64,000 nt of DNA. It comes from Mesodorylaimus sp. YZB2_4 (lineage: Eukaryota; Nematoda; Enoplea; Dorylaimida; Dorylaimidae). The stretch is taken from NCBI GenBank assembly GCA_030248295.1, contig JASANH010000082.1, forward strand, positions 62,001 to 126,000, written 5' to 3'. Position numbers and translations under genes: made by a program. Below the pieces are notes generated by a model. It did no database searches. It saw only the letters and a list, made by a program, of their open reading frames with translations, and was not told the origin of the DNA. The number at the start of each line of letters is the position of its first letter. Within the stretch, counting starts at the first letter, position 1. This document shows positions 1 through 20,170 of this stretch, in pieces.

Positions 1-853
1 CTGGGTCGAGGCTCACGCCTTTAAGTACGCCGACAAGTCCAACCTATTTTTCCAGTGCACCATACAACTGTGCGTGAAGGGAGATCAAACATGCAGTAGC
101 ATATCTGTAAGTCAGTCCTGCCAGCTGCAGCATGTCTCTCGAAAAGCACGGCACTGTTACAGCCACCCGTATGTCAACCAAGACCTACCCTGCCTCCAGA
201 ATCAACAACACCCCCCTACTTGGTCAGACTAACTGTGCCCGATGACAAGAGGACGAGAACGAGAATGAGGAGAGAGCAGTCGGACGAGAGTTTCAAGGCC
301 ATAGAAATCGACCTGATGACAGACCAGATCTCAGTTTTGGACTTGGACCTCGATGTTTCGGATAACGTCAAAAGGCATATTAGACCGGCTGGTAAGCAAC
401 ACTAAACAACCCGCGAGTCAGCCTGGACACTGCTGCAGATCCGCCAGCAGTGGCTATAGGTAACCAGGCTCTGCGTTGCTCCTGTTCATGGCTTCTTTAT
501 CCTTCACTTTCCACACTCGCATGGCCGCTCGAACAGTGCATCCGGGGAGCTGCGAAGGAAGAAGACGACGGAGCAAAGCCATTAATAGTGCCTTGACACC
601 TAACCCGCCCCACGCAGCCATCGTTTCAGATTCGCCACTTCAAAGGATCAGAAATGAAATTGTCAAGGCCAAGTCGACATGCGCCCAGAAACCCAGGACG
701 GTGTGCATATCCTCGAAACAGTTCCAGCTCTTGATATCCGCTCTCGTATGCCTGTCTCTCTCCACCGTCATATCAGCCGTGTACATCCGCTTCAGGCAAT
801 ATTTCCCCATCTCGTGTCGCTTGCCCAACTTATCTCTTGCAAAGAAAGTTTAG
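1..853 (+). CDS. Cuticlin-like ZP-domain membrane protein, 3' part
   Basis: This is the last part of a ZP (zona pellucida) domain protein of the nematode cuticlin type, an extracellular or cuticle matrix component. Three exons are visible: 1-106 (frame from base 2), 163-391 and 630-853. The first encodes EAHAFKYADKSNLFFQCTI, the F-F-Q-C hallmark of the C-terminal half of cuticlin ZP domains, and the next opens with PPVC, matching the cysteine that closes the domain. A polar linker follows. The last exon carries a hydrophobic stretch (QLLISALVCLSLSTVISAV) near the C-terminus, the membrane anchor usual in this family. Splice phases join without conflict (0 at 106/163; 1 at 391/630). The N-terminal ZP half and signal peptide lie outside the window, so the exact paralogue cannot be named. 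Confidence 0.8.
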
Positions 854-1819
854 ATGCACGGGCTGTGCAGTATGCCCCGTGCCTGAATGTGTGTGCGTGT
901 GGATTGTATCCTAATATACAGTATGCCTGGCGACCGTTCCCCGTGCTGGAATCTAACTTTATATTTACCTCTGGCTGGTGATGTGTTGTCACAGTCGTGA
1001 ATATCACCTCATGCTCGGTGCGTTCGTGCGCTTGATCTGCAAGTGTGTCCTCGTGCGTCTCAGGCAAAAAGGGCGCAGGTGAAAAGGGCGCGAGTGAATA
1101 CCGAACCAGGCTGCTTTGTGATCGCATCTCCGGCTGTTTGCACTCGGGCCAAACAGTGGCCTTTGCTTCGATTGTGAAAATTACATTTCCAATTCTCCGA
1201 TTAAACGTTCCTTTTGATAGATATATCCATTATGCAAAAGCTGATCGCGGCCTTTCTGACTTCACACGAATTCGAGAGTCGCCACTGACCAGTCGTGATG
1301 CAGTACGCTATGGTCACCAGTCTATAAATGGCGCACTTATGCAGCCGTGTTTTATCCTATGCGCCTCTGCTCCTTTACGATAACCTGTTTTCTTTGAGAA
1401 TGTACACGCCCTCCACGTTCCTGCATTGGCCGCGCGTACATTCCTAAAGAAAACAGGTAGTACCTTTTTGCGCTTTTTTGTCTGTGCGCCGTAATTACTG
1501 ATGCGCCCTTTTTGCGTGGAATCGCTTTTTCCATGTCTACGTTTCCCTTGATGCCGTACATGACTCGTTTGATTTTGATGACTGAAGGTTTGAAGGCCTC
1601 GCTGCTGGACCTTGCGATGAGGTACTGCAAGGCTTTTCCTTGATCTAGCCGCAACGCCAACTTTGCGACATTCTCGTTCATCCCATGTGCTGCGATGCTG
1701 CTGTATTCACGGTACAAATACATCACTCTCAACCACTTGCCGCGCAGAAGCACTCAAACACATCGAGCTGAACACGACATGGCGCATCACATCACTGAGG
1801 TCACCGATCACCTCGACCT
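854..1819. other. Intergenic region between convergent genes
   Basis: No coding region could be supported here. Short open frames on both strands lack recognisable motifs and consistent splice sites. The stretch holds a strong 76-base hairpin at 1383-1458, listed separately. It separates the convergent ends of the cuticlin-like and SSP/MSP-like genes. Confidence 0.5.
1383..1458. ncRNA. Precursor-miRNA-like hairpin (candidate)
   Basis: The two arms, starting ACCTGTTTTCTTTG and ending AAAGAAAACAGGT, pair over about 27 positions with two mismatches (A-C at arm positions 15 and 24) and one G-U wobble, around a loop of about 22 bases (1410-1431). Size, arm length, sparse mismatches and loop size fit an animal pre-miRNA. 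A very short inverted-repeat transposon is the main alternative. Strand is undetermined because both strands fold, and no known miRNA family was recognised. Confidence 0.4.
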
Positions 1820-2269
1820 TCACTCGCCACCGCCACCGCATTCGGCTGGAGCTTCTTCTGCCGGGGCTGCTTCGCCTGCTGGAGCTTCGGCGGCCGCTGC
1901 CTCGCCTGGCTTGATTTCGACTTGGAGACGGACGGTCTTGGCGTTGGTGATGTTGGCCCAGGCCCCTTTCATTCCAGCTGCGTCGGCGGGCAGGTCGGCC
2001 GGAGCGTCGGCGTACTGGATGCCCACAGCGTAGGTTTGACTGGGATCGGCTTCGGCCGTCAGTTTCGAGTGCATGTTGACCGTCTGGCCGGGATCGATGG
2101 TGATGAACGGTTTGGCCACGAGGAGGACCGCCGGATTGCTCACTTTGATCTTGATGGCCAACTTGGTGGCGCCGCTGTTGGTCAACTTATTCGTCGCTTT
2201 CATCGCCGTTCCCGCAGCGCCCGCGTAGACGACCGTGGGCGGGTCCACTTTCAGCACGTCGTCGCCCAT
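1820..2269 (-). CDS. SSP/MSP-like sperm protein
   Basis: This intronless frame of 149 residues begins MGDDVLKVDPPTVVYAG and resembles the nematode sperm-specific family (SSP), small proteins with the immunoglobulin-like major sperm protein fold. Typical features are the early DPP, a central N-S-G-A-T-K-L-A-I-K-I-K-V strand (compare T-N-x-G-x-x-x-x-x-F-K-I-K), F-I-T-I-D-P-G-Q followed by a basic and aspartate-rich strand, and Y-A-D-A-P-A-D near the end. In nematodes such proteins form or regulate the cytoskeleton that drives amoeboid sperm. Oddity: beyond the roughly 110-residue fold there is an Ala/Glu/Pro tail (about residues 122-149) not usual in SSPs. The start is the first ATG of the family-like sequence. 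The frame stays open for 47 codons upstream, but that part has no family similarity. Confidence 0.75.
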   Translation of the reverse strand: MGDDVLKVDPPTVVYAGAAGTAMKATNKLTNSGATKLAIKIKVSNPAVLLVAKPFITIDPGQTVNMHSKLTAEADPSQTYAVGIQYADAPADLPADAAGMKGAWANITNAKTVRLQVEIKPGEAAAAEAPAGEAAPAEEAPAECGGGGE

Positions 2270-3762
2270 CTCGCTCGCACGTCGACTCGATAAAAGCGCA
2301 CAACCGCTCTTCGCAACGCTGAGGTTCACAAAGACCGCAATTCCATTCCTGCACCTACTGTATATTGCAACTGCGGGAGTCATGCAGTGTAAACTACAGT
2401 ACATCAACATTAGGGTGCTTTACACTTTATTACGTCGAGGCCTTCCTTCGAGTCAATTTCGATTTGATTGCTGTTGATTGTGTGAACTGATGATTCTCCC
2501 TTTGTTTTCACTGTAGTGGCCACAAATACAGTGCGCAAGACTCACGACACTCCAGCATGGGGGATCTTGCGAGATATTCGGACTCAGAATCTCCAAATCT
2601 GCTTGTTTAGGCGGGAGGTCTCCCACTGACCCACTTGCAGTCTTGGAGTTTTTATATAGCCCACGCATTGTGGTATTGTAAATACGGTAGGTGACCGCTG
2701 CAACTTGGTCTGGTGCCGTGCGAGTGTTCCCATACCGTATCCTGATATCTAGACAGAGCGATAGCCATGACAAAATTTGTACTTATGATGTCTGCCTCTC
2801 ACGCCAGGTGCGCAATTACGGGGGAGTATTCGACTCGCGGGCCGGTGAATCATTTCGTGTAAAATGTGTCCCTTCACCCTCGAGTGCACATAAGCGGTTG
2901 GTGATGTCGTAAAACATGAACATGATTAGGCTACCGCAAAGATTACTTCAACGAGAATTTTAGCAGCTTCAGCACTAGCGCAGGGAAACTGCTGCTCACT
3001 TACTCTGCTTATTATCGACTAGTAAAGTATTTTTCTCTACATAACAGACTGTCAAGGGTCCGTTGCTTCTGGAGTCCCTTGTCTGTCCGTTCCCGTTGAC
3101 TCGTGTTCACATCTAAGCAGTGGCCTTGGGTTGTGACTGGTTGGCTCATAGCCCAGTAGAGTAATCTCTCTTCTCTCCTTTCGTCGTTTGCTTCTATAGA
3201 AGACAGCCAAGGGACCCCATCACCTGAACGTGGTTAGCAAGGCTTTTACATTTACATATGACCAATGGTCAAATGTTCTATAGGTCTCTCTGGTCCATCA
3301 GGGACACCCCCCCTACGTCCCACTAGAAGCACCTCTATGTGGCGCATAATAACATTTGAACCCTGTCCTGGAGACTGCACTGACAATCAAGCATCAGTCA
3401 TGATGAACGATTCTCACCTTTCTGTCGATGCTCACTGAAAAGGAGTAAGAGAAGCCTCAATCTGAAGCCCTTAAGTTCCCATAGAAGCAACGATAATTTC
3501 ATGCAAGTAAGCCGGATGGGCAGGCGACCTCCAGAAGATAATTTTCCAGGAATCACAGTTATTGCTCGCCTTGGATTAGTTTTGAATTCCCGCTAAATTT
3601 GCTTGGAGATTTCGACATGCGACACTATTGCGCCGGGTTACTGTAATGCGGCAACCAACCAACAAAAAAGCAAGACAAACAAATCGATCGAGTTTCCTCG
3701 GTTTTGATTCAAGAGGGGTAGTAAATCTTAGTATTTGCCCAAGTCAGGTGAAAACAAAACTC
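2270..3762. other. Divergent upstream region of SSP-like and hnRNP genes
   Basis: No gene is supported. The region lies between two divergent genes and should hold both promoters. It contains a truncated tRNA-like SINE copy at 2788-2911. A potential splice acceptor (CCAAGTCAG) lies shortly before the hnRNP start codon and may be a trans-splice site. Confidence 0.5.
2788..2911 (+). repeat. SINE family B, 5'-truncated copy
   Basis: Shares an approximately 120-base stretch with 38365-38489, including CACGCCAGGTGCGCA, a TTCGACT B-box-like core and the CTTCACCCTCGAG block. The A-box part present in the 38-kb copy is missing, so this copy is 5'-truncated. Confidence 0.6.
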
Positions 3763-6571
3763 ATGATTAAAATGGCTAGAACAGAAGACGATAGCGAAGA
3801 TTACGTGGTTAGAGTGCGGGGTAAGTTTTTATGGATCTGAAAAGTACATCTGAAATATGCAGCGTTTCTGCGTCGAAAAGATGGAAAAGATCGTAAAAAA
3901 AATATTACGAATCTTTTTTCGCTATTTTAGGCTTGCCCTGGTCGTGTACTGAACAGCAATTACGAGAATTTTTTCGGGACGAGGGTAAGCGTCGGTAACA
4001 AGCGGGGGGGGGGGGGGGGGGCTGCGATGATGATATGTTGAGCAATTAAGAAAAGGATCAGGAACTTTACTTTATGGAATGGTGTAAGCCAGACTATTGT
4101 GCAGTACGAGTTATGATGTGAAGTGAAGAAATTGGCGTAGGGCAAAGACCAGAACCACCGCTTTCACGTCAAGGATAAAGTAGTCGCGACGAGATTTTCG
4201 GCACTTTTGCTGTTTGGTCCCCAACATGGGTTAGCTTAGGCTGGTATTAGGCTTAGGCTTAAGGCTTAGGCTGGCATATGACTTAAGCTTAGGCTAATAT
4301 CAGGCTTCAGCCAGCCTTATACTAGCCTTTGCCTGGGGACCAAACGGCATAAGCGCCGGAAATGTAGCCCTGCTGAAAAGATTCAAAGCGCTTTAGATTT
4401 AATTTAATTTCGCTTCTTTTGAATTAGGTAGTTTCCACTGTAGTTTGTCAGCGGATATAAGCATAACCAGATGTAAGCTAATGTTTGTCCCGTAAGCCGA
4501 GGCTTCCTTACCTCACGCTGACGATGAGTCGCCTAGCCCGTATATTGTAAGCAAACAAGGGGTTCTAAATTAGGCACCCAGCCCAGCAAATAATGGGTTT
4601 CGCCGTTTCTCAGGTTGTTCGAGGGGAATCGTATCTTGGGAATTGTGTTGGCGAATAGCCAACGGGCAGAAATAACGCCAACTTAGGCCTTTTGCTTCGG
4701 TGTGAGAACGAAAGTTCTGAAGCTTAGTGGCCTGAGTATGGGTGTAATTCGAGCCATGAATATACGACCGACTGGTCATACGAAATTTGTTCTTAGGGGG
4801 CGTGGATAAGATCACCACCGTCCACTTCACCTACAATCGCGAGGGGCGTCCGAGTGGAGAAGCTTATATTAAGTTTATGGACACCGACTCGTACAATACG
4901 GCTTTGAGAAAGGACAAGGAGTATCTGAACAAGCGCTATGTTGAAGGTGAGCTTGGAAAAGTGTACTCTGGTACTCTTTATGATCGCACCATTTTCTTTA
5001 GTTTTTCCTTCGAAGCAAGCCGAGATGGAATATGTTGTCAAACATTCGGGCAAGACATCTTCGTTCGGTGGAGAGACCAATGATGACGCTGTTGTGCGTA
5101 TGAGAGGGTTGCCTTACGGCTGCACTAAGGAGGAAATAGCTTCGTTTTTCTTGGGTAAGCCACTTCTTCTGTTTTGACCACCCAACATTGAGCTATTAAT
5201 TATTGTTGAGAATACAAAAACTATGCCGTTTTTGATAGGGCGCTTACATTTCCCTTCGAGCTGAAACATTTTGCCTCATTTCTATTTTTAGGCCTGGAGA
5301 TAACTCCGAACGGTATTGTGCTGCTGCAGGATCCGTATACCCAGCGTGCGACAGGAGAAGCCTTCGTGCAGTTCGTCGGAAGAGATACGGCCGAAAAGGC
5401 GTTGCAGAAGCATATGCAGAAGATTGGGCACAGGTGAGCTGGGGCGCGCATTTGGTAAAATCAGGCTTGGGGACAGAATTTTTCAGATACATCGAGGTAT
5501 TTCGTAGCAGCGCGGAAGAAATGAGACGCTTTTTACGACGAGCGAGTGGTGGAGGGAATGGTGGAGCTGCCAGTGGTGGTATGGCCGTGAGCGCAGTGAC
5601 GGGTTATGCGGACTGGGGAGCGGGAGCAATTTTCGGTGGTGGATACGGAGCGACAATGGGCAGTGCGGGGGGCACGATGATGGATCCAAGTTACGGTACG
5701 GCCAGCGATATGATGTACGTTGGTCGGACGGCGCGTCCAACACCCTATGATCGGCCGGCGTATCCGCCCGCTCGACGTCCAACTCCGCTCGTGACAGCCA
5801 TGACACCAATGGGGGCGTATGCGAGTCGAGGTATGAGGTGCAAGAGAAATTATACTGTAACGAAAGAGGGTGGTCGGGCGGCTGGGATCGAATTTGGTAA
5901 TTCGTTTTCAGGGTACAATGGTGGGGGTCGGATAAGCGGCGTTGGTGGTACTGGTGGTGGTTCGTACAAGGGTTATCCTGAGGGCGGTTATGCTAGCGGA
6001 ACTGCAGGAGGTCAGTGCCAAGTTTCCCCGAGGTGGGAGGCCGTTTGATTGTACTAGCTATCCGAAAAGATTGTAAGACGATTGTTACGACTACACAATT
6101 CTAAATGTTATCTGCTGGTTGGTAGGGCGGGTTGGGCGGGCCGTCGGGTCGGGCCATTACGTGCATATGCGGGGATTGCCGTGGAGCGCCACCGAAAAGG
6201 ACATCGTGGAAGTAGGACTACTTTGCTTTTTGAAATAGAAATACAAATATTAACATTTGATAATATGTTTAATTTTTGTATTTTCAGTTCTTTAGTCCGC
6301 TAAGAATAGCTGGCGTTGAAGTTATGTACGATGCTAATGGACGGGCATCGGGCGAATCCATGGTCGAATTCTACACGCACGCAGACGCTCAGGAGGCCAT
6401 GAAAAGGGACAGGGACATGCTGGGTGAGGTCTAGTCTTTGGAGGATGCGCCTTGTGTGGCACTGATTTCTATGCAGGACATCGATACGTGGAATTGTTCC
6501 TGAATTCGACCAACACGGCCCCGCAGGCCATGTACGCTGGCTACCATGATTTCGCTGACGATCGTTTGTGA
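3763..6571 (+). CDS. hnRNP F/H-type RNA-binding protein, three quasi-RRMs
   Basis: A nuclear splicing and RNA-processing factor of the hnRNP F/H/GRSF1 family, whose quasi-RRMs bind G-runs. Nine exons fit in phase: 3763-3820, 3931-3984, 4797-4946, 5002-5154, 5292-5433, 5487-6010, 6126-6211, 6288-6423 and 6477-6571, giving 465 residues. Quasi-RRM1 starts [20 protein letters not shown]; quasi-RRM2 has [20 protein letters not shown] and ends IEVFRSS; a Gly/Tyr-rich linker follows (about residues 200-360); quasi-RRM3 has [19 protein letters not shown] and ends [12 protein letters not shown] at 3763 is preferred; a second in-frame ATG at 3772 is equally possible. The 812-base intron 2 contains an 18-G tract and a terminal-inverted-repeat element, both listed separately. 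The polymerase III subunit gene follows 268 bases downstream on the same strand. Confidence 0.92.
4004..4021 (+). promoter_or_regulatory. 18-base G tract next to a 5' splice site
   Basis: Eighteen consecutive G residues begin 19 bases after the intron 2 donor (exon ends 3984) of the hnRNP F/H gene. G-runs near 5' splice sites are known binding sites of hnRNP F/H proteins. Autoregulation is an inference; a simple polymer slip tract is the alternative. Confidence 0.4.
4195..4362. mobile_element. MITE-like element with TTAGGC-rich interior
   Basis: The ends form an imperfect 28-base terminal inverted repeat: 4195-4222 reads TTTTCGGCACTTTTGC then TGTTTGGTCCCC, and 4335-4362 is its near reverse complement (GGGGACCAAACGG then CATAAGCGCCGGAAA). 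The 112-base interior holds five TTAGGC hexamers in degenerate array. There is no coding capacity. It lies inside intron 2 of the hnRNP F/H gene. Confidence 0.6.
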
Positions 6572-6839
6572 TTTATAAGTGATAAAATCACTTTGTGGGG
6601 AAAATGTTTTTAAATTCGCAAAATGCTGATTCGTTTTTGTTCAGCGTCGCTGTTATTCAGTATTTTATGAGTGTGTGGGGCATGATGACTTGTGGTCGAA
6701 AAGTGAACTGTGGAAGTAAATCGGATCGGGACTGAGCTCGTCCTTTTCTGGTCTGGTCTCGGTGCCGTGATTATCTGTTGCTCGGGTGGTTGGCTGAGAA
6801 AGGCATGCTGTGTTTATGATAGCAGTTTAGGAAGTGGAG

Positions 6840-16212
<9,373 letters not shown>

Positions 16213-16573
16213 GCTGATCGTTGTTGGTACGAGTAAAACATGTCATGTTTGGTGTGTGCCTCGCCGTTTCCCGCCAGCAGCAGCCAATGTTTACTGTGCT
16301 CTCTCGCCTTTGATTGGTTGGCAGCGTTGCCTGGTGTTGTTGATGGTGCTCGTTGGCCCGGTTGGTTGGTCCGACAATCGGATGGGCGGTTGTGTACGGA
16401 ACTGGGCGACGGGTGGAAGATTCGTGTTTTGAGCTTTGATAAGTCAGCTGCGCGTTGGATCATAGCTACGTCTGTATTGCGCTAGAGAGGTCCCTCGTTT
16501 TAGAGTCGTGATTTTTGGCGTTTTTGAGATCAAGAAAAAACAGAAGTTTATTGGTGAATGGGGACGTATAAAT

Positions 16574-19509
16574 ATGCCCCAAACGCGTGGTAGTCGAAGA
16601 GAAAGCGATCGGAAACGAGCCAGTTCTGAAACAACAGCCGATAACACGGCCACAGCAGGCGCGACTGCGACTGCGGCTGCTCCAACTCTCGAGCCCAACC
16701 CGAACGGTGGTGTCAATTGCAAATTAGCCATGGCCGCCAATGGAGTGACCGAGGAGATTGCCGATGGATGTTGTTGCCCGTCGGGATGCATTGTGGGTAA
16801 GCCAGTGCACATTGGTGCATGAAAAATAAGGTTGAATATTTCGGGATAAGAACTTGTTTTTAATCCCAGTTTCCTCTTTAGATAAAACTTTTTTAAATGT
16901 TGGATTTTCTGTTTATTTGGCTAATTGGCGGTATATTTTTAAAATTTGGGTCGATTCCTTTTTTAATTTATTTCAAAATCAATATAATAATTTTCTGCAG
17001 TCGAAGTCGATCAAAAGAGACCAAAATCCAAAATTTTTTGTGGCTTAGGTTTCGTATTCTATAAAAGCAGGATTTTGTCGACATGTTTTGTGCTATTTTA
17101 GGCGAACCCATCGATCCGAACGACCCGGAAGATGCAGTACCGGTAAGTGGAGTGAGCTGTTATAATAAGGGGCACTTCGAAACTTTGCTAATGCTTTAGT
17201 CCGACAGGTGAGAAAAAATACAAGTCGGAATCTGGCGCAGTGTGCCAAGTCCAATTATAGGCGTAAGTGCCAATCAGGCACTTATAATTTGTTGTGTTAG
17301 GTGATATGCAGCAATCCGGATTGTACGGCCAGTCAATATATGCATCGCGTATGTTTTGATACGTGGGAACAATCGGTGCTGACGCATGTTCGTTTGTCGG
17401 GACGTGCTCGAAATTGGTCCGAAAAACAAATGGTACAAAATTTATGGACGAAAAAAGGATTTGACGTCGCTTACAAGGCTTGCGGGTGTAAGTTATTACT
17501 TGAGTCATATATGAGGTTGGGTCATTAATGTGTGTTGTGGTGGGTGGCGATACCTGTCGCAGATACCTAGCCACATAAAAAGCTATAGTTTTCCGTGCTG
17601 ACGGAATAAAATAGGTGCTACTTCGGGACTAACAGTTTTTGATCGGCTATGATGGATCGTTCAAAATTGTTGTGAATGCACTGTGCATTTTATTCTTTAG
17701 GCAAGTGTGGGCACGGGCACTTACGTAAAGATCTCGACGCGGCGATAGCCAAGCCGGTAAGCCTGGTAAGCCTTTGGTTTATGCGCCTGACCGAATTAGA
17801 AAATCATTGTGGCTGCAGGTGCCAATGGATGACGAAGCTAAGAAACGTCGTAATCGTAAGAAAAGTGGTGGCAATCAGAAGTCAGGAGGCAACAGCGGAG
17901 CCAATGGCATTGGTTCGAATAGTGGTCTTGCGCCGAGAGTCCGATCGCGAACATTGAGCTTGGGGTCGGCTGCTGGTTTATGTGCACCGACGTCGGATAG
18001 CCCGCCGATTCAACACCAGGCTTCGTACGGATCGGGAGCTATCCCAAAGAAAAGTATTAGTAATCTGGATTTCTTTTCTGATGTTCAGGTGTGAATTCTT
18101 GTTGAATTTTTTCGATTAGTTAGTTGACAGGAGACGTTGTAGGTTCAAAACACTGGCTCGATTTTTCAAAGGCGTGAAACGATGGCTTCGTTTTACAATC
18201 TACTGCCGTCATGGAAAGTGAATGGCATCCATATAAAGGTATGATCTTGGCTCTAGTAGTGTGACGTGGGCCTCCTTATCCAGGGAAATTGAAGCCCTAA
18301 TCATCACTACAGCAGCACTAGCCATTCAGCCAGAAGGTGCTGTAGTCTCAAAGATCGCTAAGGCTAGTAACTTTACCTGCTTGGCTACCTGGCCTCTTGA
18401 AGCAAGCCAGACGGGAGCAAGGCAGACACTCACAATCAGTGCAGTGCCTGACCCGACTCCATTAGTCCAGGCGTTGTTCCGAGCTGCGCTGGACATTGTG
18501 ATCTGATTTTAGATGGAGGATGACTGCCCGCAAGGCAATGACGAGACTCGCATATTCGTGCTGACATCGCTGGGGGATCACAAGATGAGGAAGATCCCAT
18601 GCGTGCTGTGTCGTAACGAGTTGACCGTCTATGACAAATATCCATTGATCGATGGAACGTAAGCTGGCAGTTTCGTGTTCAGATTGATGATGCATAAGTG
18701 TTGTTTGATTATAGATTATTCATGTCGCCAGTGAATCACGGTGACTTGGGCGTTAAGGTAAGCGGTCGGGTCGGGAGAAAATTTTGAAAAGTGGAAGGCG
18801 AAATCTAGGGTGGGCAAGGTCTGGATTCCGGGCAGGATTCGCACTACACGCATACGCTACGTTTTCTAATATGTCTGGGTCCGTATTACTGGAGGGAGTG
18901 ATCGATGGAACTTTTTCACCATGCACTAATTTTAAGCTCGGGACAGCCAGCACAAGTTACCCCCTGTCGGGTGATTCTTCAAGCTGCCGCTCTGTGCAAG
19001 AGGATTGAGCGGCGTCTATCGTGGAATGGGGGGGGGGGTGACAACTTAATAGCCCGGGAGAAATGCCCTGAAGCCCCATGCTCATAGATTGTGTAATACC
19101 GCGTTCATCATTTTTGTTGCAGGTACGCCACGATGCACGAGACGGGTATTTGTTTGCATTGTGCATTTATTGCCTGGAACATTCCCATCAGTTTCGATGC
19201 ACCCGATGCGGCGCCAACAGATGGTTCGTTGGCGATCGCCTCGTTCTGGGGACTCTGTAAGAACCGTCTGCTCGGCTATAGTGTGTTATGGTTTCATAAG
19301 ATAATTTTAGATACAGCTACGACGTTCTGGCATCAGTGCAGTGCTGCCCACCAGCCTGCAAATGTTGCCGTAATCCGCTGCCCATCCCGTCCACACATCA
19401 TTTCTCGTCGTATTCGGAACCAAGCGTGTGCCCGAATTGTGGCACCAGCGATCTGCACTTTATTCGCCCTTTGGAGAACGTGAAGAGGACCGAGTCTGCC
19501 TCGGCCTGA
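16574..19509 (+). CDS. HECA: Headcase homologue (HECA)
   Basis: Homologue of Drosophila headcase/human HECA, a regulator of differentiation and growth. ATG at 16574 starts MPQTRGSRRESDRKR. The N-terminal Cys-rich part reads CCCPSGCIVGEPIDPNDPED, ICSNPDCTASQYMHRVCFD, the family signature RARNWSEKQMVQNLWTKKGF, then YKACGCKCGHGHLRKDLD. A basic Ser/Gly-rich linker (RNRKKSGGNQKSGG) follows. The C-terminal domain has QRRETMASFYNLLPSWKVNG, PCVLCRNELTVYDKYPLIDG, HQFRCTRCGANRWFVGDRLV, LGTLYSYDVLASVQCC and CPNCGTSDLHFIRPL. It ends TESASA. Many Cys/His pairs suggest zinc binding. The exon join at GTL|YSYD uses phase 2 donor GTAAGA. Long AT-rich introns lie near the 5' end. Confidence 0.93.
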
Positions 19510-20170
19510 ACAAACGAGTGATTGGTTAGCACAGTCTTTGGAACAATGCATAACATGTATCTTAGTCGTTCCTTGTACCGGTCCTCGCTTAGCTGTCTTC
19601 GGCCGAGCGGCCATGCTTCTAGATAGTTTGTTAGCCTTCTGGGAATTGGGAACTACATTTCCTCTGTTCGTAGAACCGAATGGGCGCTAGATTCTTGTTC
19701 TTTTCTGCGCTTACTAGGCCAATTTTGGACGCTTGTAATTAAGTACCCATCCTGAGGACCGTGTTAGCCTTGTGTTAATTGGTTTATTGGTAATGCCTGT
19801 CCCCGTGACCCGCTTTTGTGAGCATTTACGTATACCGGTTTTTTGGTTCGGGTTTTATCTTCAGGAAAGGAAAGTAGGTTACCGTGCTGGGTATGTTAAC
19901 TAAAAGATAGTCTAAATTTTCTTGTGCGTTCATCATTGTTGTTCCGGGTAAGAAATTTATTTTTGCTTTAGAAACTACTGTAACTGACCGCGGCGGGTCA
20001 TTTTGAGGAGTGGCTGGTAGTATAGCTTGTTTAGAGTGCTTTGTTGGTTGGATGTGGGTGAGCATTCGAATAAAATGAGTGTGAAATGACACTTTCCGCA
20101 AACCCGTCTTTAATCAAACCTACGTATATCCGCATTCAATCTGGGCAACCACCAAAATTCTCGTTTACAA
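19510..20170. other. Region between convergent headcase and PSMG2 genes
   Basis: No gene seen. Probably the 3' untranslated regions of headcase (plus) and PSMG2 (minus). Short open frames lack motifs. Confidence 0.5.
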
